Shown piece after piece: positions 23,014 to 31,640 of a stretch of DNA of 47,819 nucleotides. The stretch covers positions 1-47,819 of the forward strand of contig JALNVI010000017.1 of NCBI GenBank assembly GCA_023231425.1, given 5' to 3'. Both the position numbers and the translations under genes were made by a program. Origin of the DNA: Desulforhopalus sp. (lineage in GTDB: Bacteria > Desulfobacterota > Desulfobulbia > Desulfobulbales > Desulfocapsaceae). The notes under the pieces are model-generated. The model was not told where the DNA came from. It did no database searches and saw only the letters and a program-made list of their open reading frames with translations. How positions within the stretch are numbered: position 1 is the first letter of the stretch; the number at the start of each line of letters is the position of its first letter.

Positions 23014-24417
23014 ATGCCAGAGAAAAAAAAGAACCCCGGTCGCGTGTCGATGCCGGAACAACCGGCAAAAGTTCGCGCCCACAACTTCCTTGAAGTTCCG
23101 GAAGGATATACCCTGAAGATGGCGCAGGAAGAAGCAGCCCGCTGTCTCAACTGCAAGAAGCCCCTCTGTATGGAAGGGTGTCCGGTGGGCGTATTGATTC
23201 CTGAATTCATTGCACTCCTTGTGCAGGGAGATATCACCGCTGCCGCCCGCAAGATCTGGGAGCGAAACGCTCTGCCCGCTGTCTGTGGCCGGGTTTGCCC
23301 GCAGGAGAGTCAGTGTGAGGGAAACTGCATCGTCGGTAAACGCGGCGAGCCGGTGGCCATCGGGAACCTCGAACGCTTTGTCTCGGACTGGGAACGGGAG
23401 AACGGCACGGGCCAGCTCCCCCCCCAGGAGCCGAAAACAGGCAAGAAAGTAGCGGTAGTTGGTGCTGGTCCATCCGGACTCACCGTTGCCGGTGACCTTA
23501 TTAAAAAGGGCCACGATGTCACCATCTTCGAAGCCTTTCACAAACCGGGCGGAGTACTGGTTTACGGGATTCCCGAATTTCGTCTGCCCAAGGCCATTGT
23601 CGGCCAGGAGGTTCACTTCCTTGAACGCCAGGGGGTGACGATCAACTGCAATTCAGTGGTGGGCAAGTGCATCAGCCTGGATGAGCTGTTTGAGGAGGGC
23701 TTCGATGCCATCTATGTCGGTGTGGGTGCCGGGCTCCCCCGTTTTATGGGGCTGCCGGGAGAAAATTTCATCGGCATTCTTTCCGCCAACGAATACCTCA
23801 CCCGTACCAACCTTATGAAGGGCTACGACTTCCCTAATTACGACACCCCGGTGCCGTCAGGGAAAAAGGTAGTGGTCCTCGGTGCCGGGAACGTCGCCAT
23901 GGACTCCGCCCGTACAGCCATGCGCATGGGAGCGGAAAGCGTGAAGATTGTCTATCGCCGCAGCCGCGAAGAGATGCCCGCCCGAAACGCAGAGATTCAT
24001 CACGCCGAAGAGGAAGGTATTGAGCTCTGTCTGCTTGCCAACCCGACAAAATATATCGGCAACGATGAAGGTCGCCTCGTCGGTATGGAGTGCCTGAAAA
24101 TGGAACTCGGCGAACCGGATGATTCCGGCCGCCGTCGCCCGGTGCCGAGAAAAGGGTCGGAATTTAGTATCGAATGCGACCTCTGCATCGTCGCCGTCGG
24201 CTCCGGGGCGAATCCCCTGCTCACCGGTGAAACCCCGGATATGGAACTGAATAAAAGGGGCAATGTGGTCGCCGAACCGGGCAGCGGCAAGACCAGCAAG
24301 AAAGGTGTATGGGCCGGCGGCGATATCGTCAGCGGCGCAGCCACTGTCATCCTTGCCATGGGGGCAGGCCGTGAGGCCGCCAACTCCATGCATCGCTATC
24401 TGACGCAGGGCTGGTAA
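23014..24417 (+). CDS. nfnB: NfnB-like subunit: glutamate-synthase-type FAD/2x[4Fe-4S] oxidoreductase
   Basis: This 467-residue large subunit carries the bifurcating FAD, two [4Fe-4S] clusters and the NADPH site. The N-terminal cluster motifs are CLNCKKPLCMEGCP (Cys44, 47, 52, 56) and CGRVCPQESQCEGNC (Cys91, 95, 101, 105). The FAD-binding Rossmann motif VVGAGPSGLTVA lies near residue 150, and VVLGAGNVAMDSART is the NADPH-binding fold. The C-terminal GVWAGGDIVSGAATVILAMG closes the FAD domain. Length and order match NfnB rather than stand-alone GltD. The tight coupling to nfnA supports NADH/NADPH/ferredoxin balancing. A strong terminator follows. Confidence 0.93.
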   Translation: MPEKKKNPGRVSMPEQPAKVRAHNFLEVPEGYTLKMAQEEAARCLNCKKPLCMEGCPVGVLIPEFIALLVQGDITAAARKIWERNALPAVCGRVCPQESQCEGNCIVGKRGEPVAIGNLERFVSDWERENGTGQLPPQEPKTGKKVAVVGAGPSGLTVAGDLIKKGHDVTIFEAFHKPGGVLVYGIPEFRLPKAIVGQEVHFLERQGVTINCNSVVGKCISLDELFEEGFDAIYVGVGAGLPRFMGLPGENFIGILSANEYLTRTNLMKGYDFPNYDTPVPSGKKVVVLGAGNVAMDSARTAMRMGAESVKIVYRRSREEMPARNAEIHHAEEEGIELCLLANPTKYIGNDEGRLVGMECLKMELGEPDDSGRRRPVPRKGSEFSIECDLCIVAVGSGANPLLTGETPDMELNKRGNVVAEPGSGKTSKKGVWAGGDIVSGAATVILAMGAGREAANSMHRYLTQGW

Positions 24418-24440
24418 ACAGCTCGCTCCCCAGATGCAGA

Positions 24441-24480
24441 AGAGGCCGTTTCCCTTGTGGGAAACGGCCTCTTTGTCTTT
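24441..24480 (+). terminator. Rho-independent terminator of nfnAB
   Basis: A perfect 14-bp stem AGAGGCCGTTTCCC / GGGAAACGGCCTCT around TTGT is followed by TTGTCTTT, 23 nt past the nfnB stop. Confidence 0.88.
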
Positions 24481-24502
24481 CATTTCCGAAGATTTCTCTT
24501 CA

Positions 24503-24584
24503 GGGTTCCTTAAATAATCTGGTCTTTCGTTCATATTCAAGGTACAGGAGAAAATGGGCGAAAAAATGGTTATTCAAGGTACCC
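24503..24584 (+). mobile_element. MITE-like element, copy F (82-bp deletion form), with TTCA target duplication
   Basis: The copy starts GGGTTCCTTAAATAATC, contains the left module through TTCATATTCAAGGTACAGG, then jumps to GAAAATGGGCGAAAAAATGG and ends TTATTCAAGGTACCC. The middle present in the longer copies is missing. It is flanked by TTCA at 24499-24502 and 24585-24588. The right TTCA includes the stop codon of the SLC13 gene. Confidence 0.88.
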
Positions 24585-24585
24585 T

Positions 24586-26430
24586 TCAGTTCACGCTATA
24601 CATATATTTCAGGCAGACAAGCAGTACCACCATGTAGATAACGGTCATGCCGGTTCCAACGCGGACAAAATCCATGGTCCGGTATTTCCCTGGTCGAAGG
24701 ATAAGAGCGTTGACCTGGTTCGTGGGCAGGATGAAGGTGTTCGAAACCGCCACAGCCACCACCAGCCCGGCCAGCCGTGGATCCCCGCCGGTACTCTCGG
24801 TAAGATTGGCAGCAAGGGGCACCATCAACACCATCGCCCCCACATTGGAGGCGACCAGGGAGAAGAAGGAGGCAAGCACGGCGATAATTGCCAGCAGCAT
24901 CAGCGGGCCGGGTTGCCCGGCGAAATGCAGGACGTTGTCGGCAATCCAGGCAGCCGTCCCCGTGGACTGAAAAGCAGCCCCGAGGGGCATCAGTCCGGCG
25001 AGCAGAAAGACGGTTCGCCAGTCCACGGCGGCGTAGGCACTATCGGCATGAATAACCCGCGTCAGGATCATGCCAAGGGCACCGGTCAACATGGCAATGG
25101 CAAGTTGCACGTGAAAGCTTAGCGCCAGAACCAGCGCGAGGAGGAGAAAAAAGATCGCCCATTTCGCTTTTTCGGGATGGAACTCCTCCCCTGCCATATC
25201 GCCGACCAGCAGCAGGTCCATCTTCTCCTGCAGCAGCCGAAAGCGCTCCCAGCGCCCCTGCAGGAGAATTGCATCCCCCTGCTGCAGTTTTGTAATGTTG
25301 ATATTCTCCATGATAATGTGCTCCCCGCGGACAATAGCCAGCGGGTTGAGCTGAAACATGCTGCGGAAATGCATTTCAGCCATGGTGCGGCTGGTGAGCA
25401 TGGAGTGATGGACAACAATCCCTTCCATCACCCCGCACTCCTCAGGACTGTTATCGGCGGCAAAGACCTCAAAACCCGGCCTGATACGCCATGCCAGCTC
25501 ACTGCACATGTGCAGGACATTCTCCTCCGCCCCCATCACCCAGAGGACATCCCCCGGGCTGATGACGGTGGTCGCCATGGGCGCGGGGACTTTTTTAAAG
25601 CCGTTCTCATGGGCCACGCCCACCACAGTAGTATGATATTGCGGGCGGATATGCAGTTCCCAAAGGGTGGCTGCTGTAAAACCTGACGGAACCGTCAACT
25701 CGTAGCCATGCCCGACCTCCTCTCCGTAGATCTCCAGCAGGCGGTGATCCATCCCCCCCTCACTGCCTTCATCCCCGCGTCGGGGCAACAGCCAGCGACC
25801 AAAGAGAACAAAATAGAGGATGGCGGAAACCAGCAGCGCTAAACCGATGGGAGCCACGTCGAGCAGTCCAAAAGGGATAAATGGGGCGCTGCCGTGTCCT
25901 CCGCTGTTCCACCAGTCTTCAAGCAGATCGTTAAGCATAATCAGTGGACTGGACCCGACAAGGGTAAGGCAACCGCCAATGATGGCGCAGAAGGCCATGG
26001 GCATCAACAGATAGCTGCCGGGGATATGCAGGCGATGAGAAATGCGCAGGGTGGCGGGAAGAAAGAGTGCCGCTGCCCCGATATTGGGAATGAAACTGGA
26101 AACGGTGGCCACAGCAATGGAGACACCCGCAAGGATACGCCGCTCCCCGGTACCGACAACCTGAATAATCAAATTCGCTGCAATGTTCATCACTCCGCTG
26201 CGGTTAAGCCCTGCACTTATAATCATTACCGCGACAATGGAGATAACAGCATTGCTGCTGAAGCCCCGGAGAGCCTCTGAAGCGGGCAGCACGCCGGTGA
26301 GCGGCAAAAGAACCATTACCAGCAGGCCGACGATATCCACCCGCAGCAGTTCAGTGATGAAGAGAAAAATGGTCAGGCCAAGTAATCCAAGTACGATATA
26401 CATGTCTGGAGTAAGATCTTGTATTTCCAT
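24586..26430 (-). CDS. SLC13/DASS family anion permease with two TrkA_C domains
   Basis: This 614-residue inner-membrane Na+- or H+-coupled anion transporter is of the divalent anion symporter type (sulfate, dicarboxylate or similar). The N-terminal membrane block is about residues 10-210, with SFIPNIGAAALFLP and GGCLTLVGSSPLIML. Two TrkA_C (RCK_C) regulatory modules follow around 240-420, with WELHIRPQYHTTVVGVAHENG and ISPGDVLWVMG in the first. The second membrane block has SLVASNVGAMVLMVPLAANL and NTFILPTNQVNALIL. Members with this layout include putative sulfate permeases, which suits a sulfur-metabolising host. No good ribosome-binding site precedes the ATG at 26430, so an internal start (for example the Met at residue 10) is possible. 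Confidence 0.88.
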   Translation of the reverse strand: MEIQDLTPDMYIVLGLLGLTIFLFITELLRVDIVGLLVMVLLPLTGVLPASEALRGFSSNAVISIVAVMIISAGLNRSGVMNIAANLIIQVVGTGERRILAGVSIAVATVSSFIPNIGAAALFLPATLRISHRLHIPGSYLLMPMAFCAIIGGCLTLVGSSPLIMLNDLLEDWWNSGGHGSAPFIPFGLLDVAPIGLALLVSAILYFVLFGRWLLPRRGDEGSEGGMDHRLLEIYGEEVGHGYELTVPSGFTAATLWELHIRPQYHTTVVGVAHENGFKKVPAPMATTVISPGDVLWVMGAEENVLHMCSELAWRIRPGFEVFAADNSPEECGVMEGIVVHHSMLTSRTMAEMHFRSMFQLNPLAIVRGEHIIMENINITKLQQGDAILLQGRWERFRLLQEKMDLLLVGDMAGEEFHPEKAKWAIFFLLLALVLALSFHVQLAIAMLTGALGMILTRVIHADSAYAAVDWRTVFLLAGLMPLGAAFQSTGTAAWIADNVLHFAGQPGPLMLLAIIAVLASFFSLVASNVGAMVLMVPLAANLTESTGGDPRLAGLVVAVAVSNTFILPTNQVNALILRPGKYRTMDFVRVGTGMTVIYMVVLLVCLKYMYSVN

Positions 26431-26591
26431 AATTAAATAAAGATGAAATTTTTTCGGGTGCCCACTGGAGGAACAAGCCTCGTCGTGTCTGGATCTTCCT
26501 GACGTCCCGCCGGGAAGTATATACTATCCCTGAATTACGCGACAGAAAATGTCCTGAAACCGAAAGAAGGAGATCTGCTGTTCTGGCAAAA

Positions 26592-26754
26592 GAGTACCTT
26601 GAAACAGTTTGTATTTCGTTCATATTCGAGACCCAGAAGAAAATTTATTACAGCCATGTTTGATATCTCGACGTCTCGTTCCTCGCTTTGTCGGAGGATA
26701 ATTTTTTGACTATACCGAAGAAGACAGGCGAAAAACTGGTTATTCAAGGGACCC
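26592..26754 (+). mobile_element. MITE-like element, copy G (163 bp, full-length type)
   Basis: It begins GAGTACCTTGAAACAG and ends GGTTATTCAAGGGACCC. Between the modules it has the extra core GACGTCTCGTTCCTCGCTTT followed by GTCGGAGGATAA. The core is shared with copy I, including an AACGAGACGTC segment read from the other strand. No open frame longer than a few codons is conserved between copies, and no target duplication is evident here. Confidence 0.88.
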
Positions 26755-27078
26755 TTTTTCCTCGAGACGGGGAAAAAAGATTGCCTCGTCAGGCGGCACC
26801 TGCAATCGAACGAGTCGGGCGTAGATGAGCAGATGAAAATCGGGCGAAAGTTTCACCCTGTTTTTGCACAATATTTTCTGACTCTTCATCGCCAGGGGAG
26901 CCCTTTGAAATATTCCTGATTCCGCTAGATTAAAGGGCCTCCTCCCTCAAGCCCGCTGCACACCTTCATGGGGGAAATAAACGAAAGCAAGACCTCAAAT
27001 TTTCCTAAAAAGCCCAAATCTCTTTGATTTTCCTCAAGTTTCAGAAAAATTACTCCTGAATTCCCTTCCGCTTTATCC

Positions 27079-27107
27079 TTGACCAACTCTTTACTCACTG
27101 GTACAGT
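27079..27107 (+). promoter_or_regulatory. Probable sigma-70 promoter of the nuo operon
   Basis: TTGACC (27079-27084) and TACAGT (27102-27107) are separated by exactly 17 nt, about 73 nt upstream of nuoA. No obvious operator palindrome overlaps it. Confidence 0.6.
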
Positions 27108-27179
27108 TTTGGCCTTTGCCCGGCGGGGCGTTGCTGTTCTCTCTCCCCCGCTGAAACAATGTTGCCGGAGGAAACCTCA

Positions 27180-27542
27180 ATGTCATCAGAACTGCTGTTC
27201 TCCACTATCGCCATTTTTTTGCTCGCCGCACTGGTTCCCATTGGAATGGTGGCCACCACCATTTTCGGTCCCCGTTCCTCAAAAGAGAAGATAAAGAATG
27301 AGGCTTACGAGAGTGGGATTAAAAACGTCCTGGGCGGTGTTGACCAGAAGTTCTCCGTCAAGTTCTATCTCATTGCGATTCTGTTTTTAATCTTTGATAT
27401 CGAGGCGGTATTCATGTACCCGTGGGCCGTCAACGTGCGTGAACTCAGCTGGTTCGGCCTTACGGAGATGGTTGTTTTCATCCTCCTGCTGCTCACCGGA
27501 CTTATCTACATACTCAGGAAGGGGGTACTCAATTGGCGTTAG
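27180..27542 (+). CDS. nuoA: NADH-quinone oxidoreductase subunit A
   Basis: This 120-residue membrane subunit of complex I has three transmembrane helices and contributes to the quinone-cavity loop. The conserved loop YESGIKNVLGGVDQKFSVKFYLIA is visible (in two stretches from about residue 43), with FLIFDIEAVFMYPWA, the acidic helix of the family. The ATG at 27180 follows GGAGG at good spacing; an ATG 21 nt upstream is less well placed. It is the first gene of the 13-gene operon and overlaps nuoB by 10 nt. Confidence 0.97.
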   Translation: MSSELLFSTIAIFLLAALVPIGMVATTIFGPRSSKEKIKNEAYESGIKNVLGGVDQKFSVKFYLIAILFLIFDIEAVFMYPWAVNVRELSWFGLTEMVVFILLLLTGLIYILRKGVLNWR

Positions 27543-28057
27543 GAATCGAAGCAAGCCTCGGTGAATCTGTTCTCACCTCGAAGCTTGACGAAATCATCAA
27601 CTGGGGACGTAAGTATTCACTCTGGCCGTACGTTTTCGGGACCGCCTGCTGTGCCATTGAATTCATGAGTACCGCGGCAGCGCAGTTTGACATCTCTCGC
27701 TTCGGAGCCGAGGTTGTACGCTACTCCCCCCGTCAGGCAGATATGCTCATGGTCTGTGGAACCATCACCTATAAGCAGGCTCCCATCCTGCACCGCATTT
27801 ATCACCAGCTCTGTGAACCAAAATGGGTTGTTTCCGTGGGTGCCTGTGCAACCTCTGGCGGCATCTACGACAACTACTGTACCGTGCAGGGCATTGACCA
27901 GATTATCCCGGTGGATGTCTATGTTTCCGGCTGCCCTCCACGTCCTGAAGGTATCCTCAACGCTCTGATGGATCTGCAAAAACAGATTGAGAGCAACTCC
28001 ATTCTCATCGACCCGCAAGCGCGTCATAAAGATTTCAGGGGGATTCTTGATCAATGA
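27533..28057 (+). CDS. nuoB: NADH-quinone oxidoreductase subunit B
   Basis: This 174-residue peripheral-arm subunit carries cluster N2, the last iron-sulfur centre before quinone. Cluster ligands are in GTACCAIEFM (the tandem Cys pair), VGACATSGG and VSGCPPRPE. The reading frame begins with a TTG at 27533 that overlaps the end of nuoA and is preceded by GGAAGGGGG. No ATG fits between this point and the conserved WGRKYSLWPYVFG, so a TTG start is the best choice. It overlaps nuoCD by 4 nt (ATGA). Confidence 0.95.
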   Translation: MALGIEASLGESVLTSKLDEIINWGRKYSLWPYVFGTACCAIEFMSTAAAQFDISRFGAEVVRYSPRQADMLMVCGTITYKQAPILHRIYHQLCEPKWVVSVGACATSGGIYDNYCTVQGIDQIIPVDVYVSGCPPRPEGILNALMDLQKQIESNSILIDPQARHKDFRGILDQ

Positions 28058-29766
28058 AAGATACAACTCTGACACAACTGCAGGAGGCGTTTCCCTCAGC
28101 AACCTGCACTCAGGTGATCGATACTGCAGTTCTTGATGTACAACCAAACGATCTGACAACAACGCTGACAGCTCTCAAAGAGGCCTTTGGCTGTGACCTG
28201 CTCCTTGACGTCACCGGCATTGACTATCTCACCTACCCAAAACCGCCGCAGAAAGAACGCTTCCGCGTGGTCTACACCCTGCGAAACTGGCGTGACAATC
28301 TCGTTGTACAGGTTCGAACGGGAGTCTCCAACCCGGAAATCGGCCTGCCCACCGCCAGCAGCATCTGGGAATCTGCCAACTGGGGGGAACGCGAGTGCTG
28401 GGATCAGTACGGTATTAACTTCTCCGGCCACCCCGACCTGCGACGGATTCTCAACCATGTTCAGTTTAAGGGTCACCCGCTGCGTAAAGATTATCCGGTG
28501 GATAAAAGGCAGATTCTCATGGAATCCGACAGCCTTGAGGCTCCACTCAAGTCTCGGCTGGCGTCAAAAAATATCGCCCGCGAAGCAATGACGGAACTCG
28601 GTACCGATGTGATGTTTCTCAATATCGGCCCCGCCCACCCCGCCACCCATGGTGCCATCCGTTTCGCCGTCGCATTGGACGGAGAGACAATTCTCGCCAA
28701 TATTGTTGAGATAGGGTACCTCCACCGCGGCTTCGAGAAACTGGCGGAAACGCACACGTACAACCAGGTCATTCCTCTCACAGACCGCCTTAATTACTGC
28801 TCCTCAATGATGAACAACATTGCCTACGTCAAGGCAATTGAGAAGTTTGCCGCTATTGAGATTACGGAGCGGGCACAGTTCATGCGTGTGGTGCTGGGAG
28901 AATTTTACCGCATCCTTGACCACCTCGTCTGCCTCGCAGCTGCCGGGGTCGATGTCGGTGGCCTCACCAACTACTGGTATCTCTACGATGAAAAAGAGGC
29001 TGCCTACGACTTCATCAGCAAACTCTGCGGAGGTCGACTGATGTCTACGGCCACCCGTATCGGTGGCATGTACCACGATTTTCACGAAGGCTGGGAAAAG
29101 GAGATGGAGTTCCATCTTGCCGCTATCGAAAAAGGTGCTGGCGACTCCCAGGGATTGATGGAGAAAAACCGCATCCTTCAAGACCGTATGCAAAACGTCT
29201 GCAGGTTCAGTCCAGAACAGGCAATCAGCTTCGGTCTCACCGGCCCCAACCTGCGATCCTGCGGCGTCCCCTTCGACCTGCGCAAGGATGCCCCCTACTA
29301 TAACTATGATTCCTTCGACTTTGACATCCCCATTGGCAGTAACGGTGATGTCTACGACCGCTTCATGATCCGCTATGAAGAGATCAAACAATCCATCCGC
29401 ATCATCCGTCAGGCAATGAAGATGATCCCCGGAGGGCCGGTCAACGTTAACGACTCCCAGGTACATCTGCCGAAAAAAGCACAGGTATACACAAAAATCG
29501 AAGGGCTGGCCAACCACTTCAAGATGGTCTTTGAGGGTGTCCACGTCCCGAAAGGAGAGTGGTACGACGGTTACGAGGCTGCCAACGGTGAACTTGGATT
29601 TCACTTTGTTTCAGACGGCTCCGGCACTCCCTACAAATGCAAGGTTCGGCCACCCTGCTTCTACACGCTGGGGGCTTTTCCGGCCATGGTTGAAGGGAAC
29701 ATGATTGCCGACGCAATCGTAAATTTGAGCTGCCTCAATATTATCGGCGGGGAGTTGGACAGATGA
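28054..29766 (+). CDS. nuoCD: NADH-quinone oxidoreductase subunit C/D fusion
   Basis: This 570-residue fusion of the 30-kDa (NuoC) and 49-kDa (NuoD) subunits is as in enterobacteria. NuoC spans about residues 1-185, with the signature ERECWDQYGINFSGHPDLRRIL. NuoD follows from about residue 187, with GPAHPATHGAIRF, EIGYLHRGFEKLAE, the quinone-site region GRLMSTATRIGGMYHDF and the C-terminal FRPPCFY-like KVRPPCFYTLGAFP. The junction is in frame with no internal stop, so this is a genuine fusion and not a frameshift. NuoD forms the quinone pocket with NuoB. The start overlaps nuoB by 4 nt and the end overlaps nuoE by 4 nt. Confidence 0.97.
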   Translation: MKDTTLTQLQEAFPSATCTQVIDTAVLDVQPNDLTTTLTALKEAFGCDLLLDVTGIDYLTYPKPPQKERFRVVYTLRNWRDNLVVQVRTGVSNPEIGLPTASSIWESANWGERECWDQYGINFSGHPDLRRILNHVQFKGHPLRKDYPVDKRQILMESDSLEAPLKSRLASKNIAREAMTELGTDVMFLNIGPAHPATHGAIRFAVALDGETILANIVEIGYLHRGFEKLAETHTYNQVIPLTDRLNYCSSMMNNIAYVKAIEKFAAIEITERAQFMRVVLGEFYRILDHLVCLAAAGVDVGGLTNYWYLYDEKEAAYDFISKLCGGRLMSTATRIGGMYHDFHEGWEKEMEFHLAAIEKGAGDSQGLMEKNRILQDRMQNVCRFSPEQAISFGLTGPNLRSCGVPFDLRKDAPYYNYDSFDFDIPIGSNGDVYDRFMIRYEEIKQSIRIIRQAMKMIPGGPVNVNDSQVHLPKKAQVYTKIEGLANHFKMVFEGVHVPKGEWYDGYEAANGELGFHFVSDGSGTPYKCKVRPPCFYTLGAFPAMVEGNMIADAIVNLSCLNIIGGELDR

Positions 29767-30269
29767 GTGATCGTTCTAAACTTATTGCAACCGGAAAGCC
29801 ATTCAAGTTCGACAAGAAGTATGACACTGAGTTTGAGCGACTTGTCAAACGCTACCCCTCACGGGAATCCATGATTCTTCCTGCTCTCTGGCTGGTACAG
29901 GAACAGGAAGGCTGGGTGTGTGAAGAGGCCATCGGCTACGTTGCTGACCGCATCGGCACCTTTGCCAGTAAGGTGTATGAGGTCGCAACCTTTTACACCA
30001 TGATGAACCTTCATCCAGTTGGCAAATATCATATTTGTGTCTGTCGTACCCTTTCCTGCTGGCTGCGGGGAAAACAGGAGATTGTTAACTACTTCCGCGA
30101 TGAACTCAACCTCACTCCGGGCAAGACCACCGAAGACAAAAAATTCAGCCTCGAAGAAGTGGAGTGTCTGGGCCACTGCGGTTCGGCCCCGGTGTTGCAG
30201 ATCAACGGCGAATTTTACGAGAATATGGATGTGGACAAGGTGAAAAAGCTTCTGGCAACCTTCAAATAA
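29763..30269 (+). CDS. nuoE: NADH-quinone oxidoreductase subunit E
   Basis: This 168-residue thioredoxin-like [2Fe-2S] subunit (cluster N1a) belongs to the NADH-oxidising module. The ligands are the pair in CVCRTLSCW (CxxxxC) and the pair in CLGHCGSAPVLQ (CxxxC). Its presence with nuoF and nuoG shows that this complex I has a complete NADH input module, unlike the 11-subunit ferredoxin- or F420-linked forms common in some anaerobes. It overlaps nuoCD by 4 nt and is 68 nt from nuoF, the widest gap in the operon. Confidence 0.97.
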   Translation: MSDRSKLIATGKPFKFDKKYDTEFERLVKRYPSRESMILPALWLVQEQEGWVCEEAIGYVADRIGTFASKVYEVATFYTMMNLHPVGKYHICVCRTLSCWLRGKQEIVNYFRDELNLTPGKTTEDKKFSLEEVECLGHCGSAPVLQINGEFYENMDVDKVKKLLATFK

Positions 30270-30337
30270 CCAGCTCCCCGGGAGCGGAACCACCAGGCGG
30301 ACCAGCACACCACACCCGTTGACCAAGGAAAATAACG

Positions 30338-31630
30338 ATGCAAGAAGCTAAAATACTCAGCGCGAAATTTGCGATAAAAAACTCGAATAAGCTGACGGTT
30401 GCGAAGAAAAACGGTGCCTACCAGACTCTCGATAAACTCTTCTCCTCCAAGCAGGGAGAGGTTATTGAGGTAGTGAAAAACAGTGGTCTCCGGGGCCGTG
30501 GCGGTGCAGGCTTCCCAACCGGCATGAAGTGGAGCTTTCTCCCCAAAGGACTGGACAAACCGGTTTATCTCGCGGTCAACGCCGATGAGTCGGAACCGGG
30601 AACGTTTAAAGACCGTTACATCCTTGCCCTGGATCCACATCTGCTCATCGAAGGCATCATCATCGCCTGTTATGCCATCAATTCCCACGATGCCTATATT
30701 TATATTCGCGGGGAATACACCACCCAGAGAATAGTCCTGCAGGAGGCCATCGACGAGGCCTACAAAGCCGGACTCCTTGGCAAAAAGGTAGGGAAACAAA
30801 ATTATCGTATTGACATCACCATTCACCGCGGTGGTGGCGCCTATATCTGCGGTGAAGAAACGGCACTGCTCGAATCCATTGAAGGCAAGAAGGGCCAGCC
30901 CCGCTCCAAGCCGCCGTTCCCGGCCGTAGAAGGACTCTACGCCTGCCCGACCATCATCAACAATGTACAGTCCATCGCATCTCTGCCCTGGATTATACAA
31001 AACGGTGCCATGGCCTATAAAAGATACGGCATCGAAAGTGCCACGGGGACTCATCTCTTCGGCATCTCAGGACATGTGGAAAAACCGGGTGTGTATGAAC
31101 TGCCCTTTGGCCTGCCCCTGCTTGATGTAATCAACGAGATGGCTGGCGGCGTCTGGAAAGGACGCAAACTGAAAGGGGTTATCCCCGGCGGCAGCTCCTG
31201 TCCTATTCTCACCCCGGAAGAGGCCGCTACGGCAACGCTGGATTATGCGTCGATGGCTGAGCACAAGACCATGTTCGGCTCCGGCGGCATTGTCGTGCTT
31301 GATGAGACCGTCTCCATGCCGGAACTGACTCTTAATCTGATACAGTTTTACCATCATGAGAGCTGTGGTCAGTGTACCCCCTGTCGCGAAGGCCTCGGCT
31401 GGATGGAAAAGATCCTCAAAAAGATTCTGGGCGGAGACGCAGAGACGAAGGATCTTAACCTTGTCCGTGAACTGTGTGACAATATTGAAGGTAAAACAGT
31501 CTGTGTGCTTGCCGCTGCCTGCACCATGCCGGTCCGGGCACTGCTCGATAAATACAGAGACGAGTTCGAGGCACTGCTGAAGCCTGAGCCGGCCAGCGCA
31601 ACCACCGAAGCACCAGCGGAACAGGAGTGA
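30338..31630 (+). CDS. nuoF: NADH-quinone oxidoreductase subunit F
   Basis: This 430-residue NADH- and FMN-binding subunit accepts a hydride from NADH and passes electrons to cluster N3. It shows the glycine-rich NADH loop GRGGAGFPTGMKW, the FMN site ADESEPGTFKDR, the second glycine stretch HRGGGAYICGEETALLES (about residues 165-182) and the [4Fe-4S] ligands in ESCGQCTPCREG plus a later Cys. The last 20 residues are an Ala/Glu/Pro-rich tail (PEPASATTEAPAEQE) not needed for the fold. A 10-nt gap leads to nuoG. Confidence 0.97.
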   Translation: MQEAKILSAKFAIKNSNKLTVAKKNGAYQTLDKLFSSKQGEVIEVVKNSGLRGRGGAGFPTGMKWSFLPKGLDKPVYLAVNADESEPGTFKDRYILALDPHLLIEGIIIACYAINSHDAYIYIRGEYTTQRIVLQEAIDEAYKAGLLGKKVGKQNYRIDITIHRGGGAYICGEETALLESIEGKKGQPRSKPPFPAVEGLYACPTIINNVQSIASLPWIIQNGAMAYKRYGIESATGTHLFGISGHVEKPGVYELPFGLPLLDVINEMAGGVWKGRKLKGVIPGGSSCPILTPEEAATATLDYASMAEHKTMFGSGGIVVLDETVSMPELTLNLIQFYHHESCGQCTPCREGLGWMEKILKKILGGDAETKDLNLVRELCDNIEGKTVCVLAAACTMPVRALLDKYRDEFEALLKPEPASATTEAPAEQE

Positions 31631-31640
31631 GAAAAGAGCC

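Larger units (their letters stand above)
26431..27179. other. 749-bp intergenic region between the SLC13 permease and nuoA
   Basis: It holds MITE-like copy G (26592-26754) and the probable nuo promoter (27079-27107). The remaining stretch 26755-27078 shows no gene, RNA or strong hairpin that I can support. Confidence 0.6.

Noticed and set aside
28804..29604. Long minus-strand open frame opposite nuoD
   Set aside because: It is the antisense shadow of a highly conserved gene, as are similar frames opposite nuoG, nuoH, nuoN, hypD and hypE. None has an independent signal.
28054..29766. nuoC-nuoD as a mistaken read-through or frameshift
   Set aside because: The fusion is in one clean frame with both conserved domains and a plausible linker, as in other NuoCD proteins.
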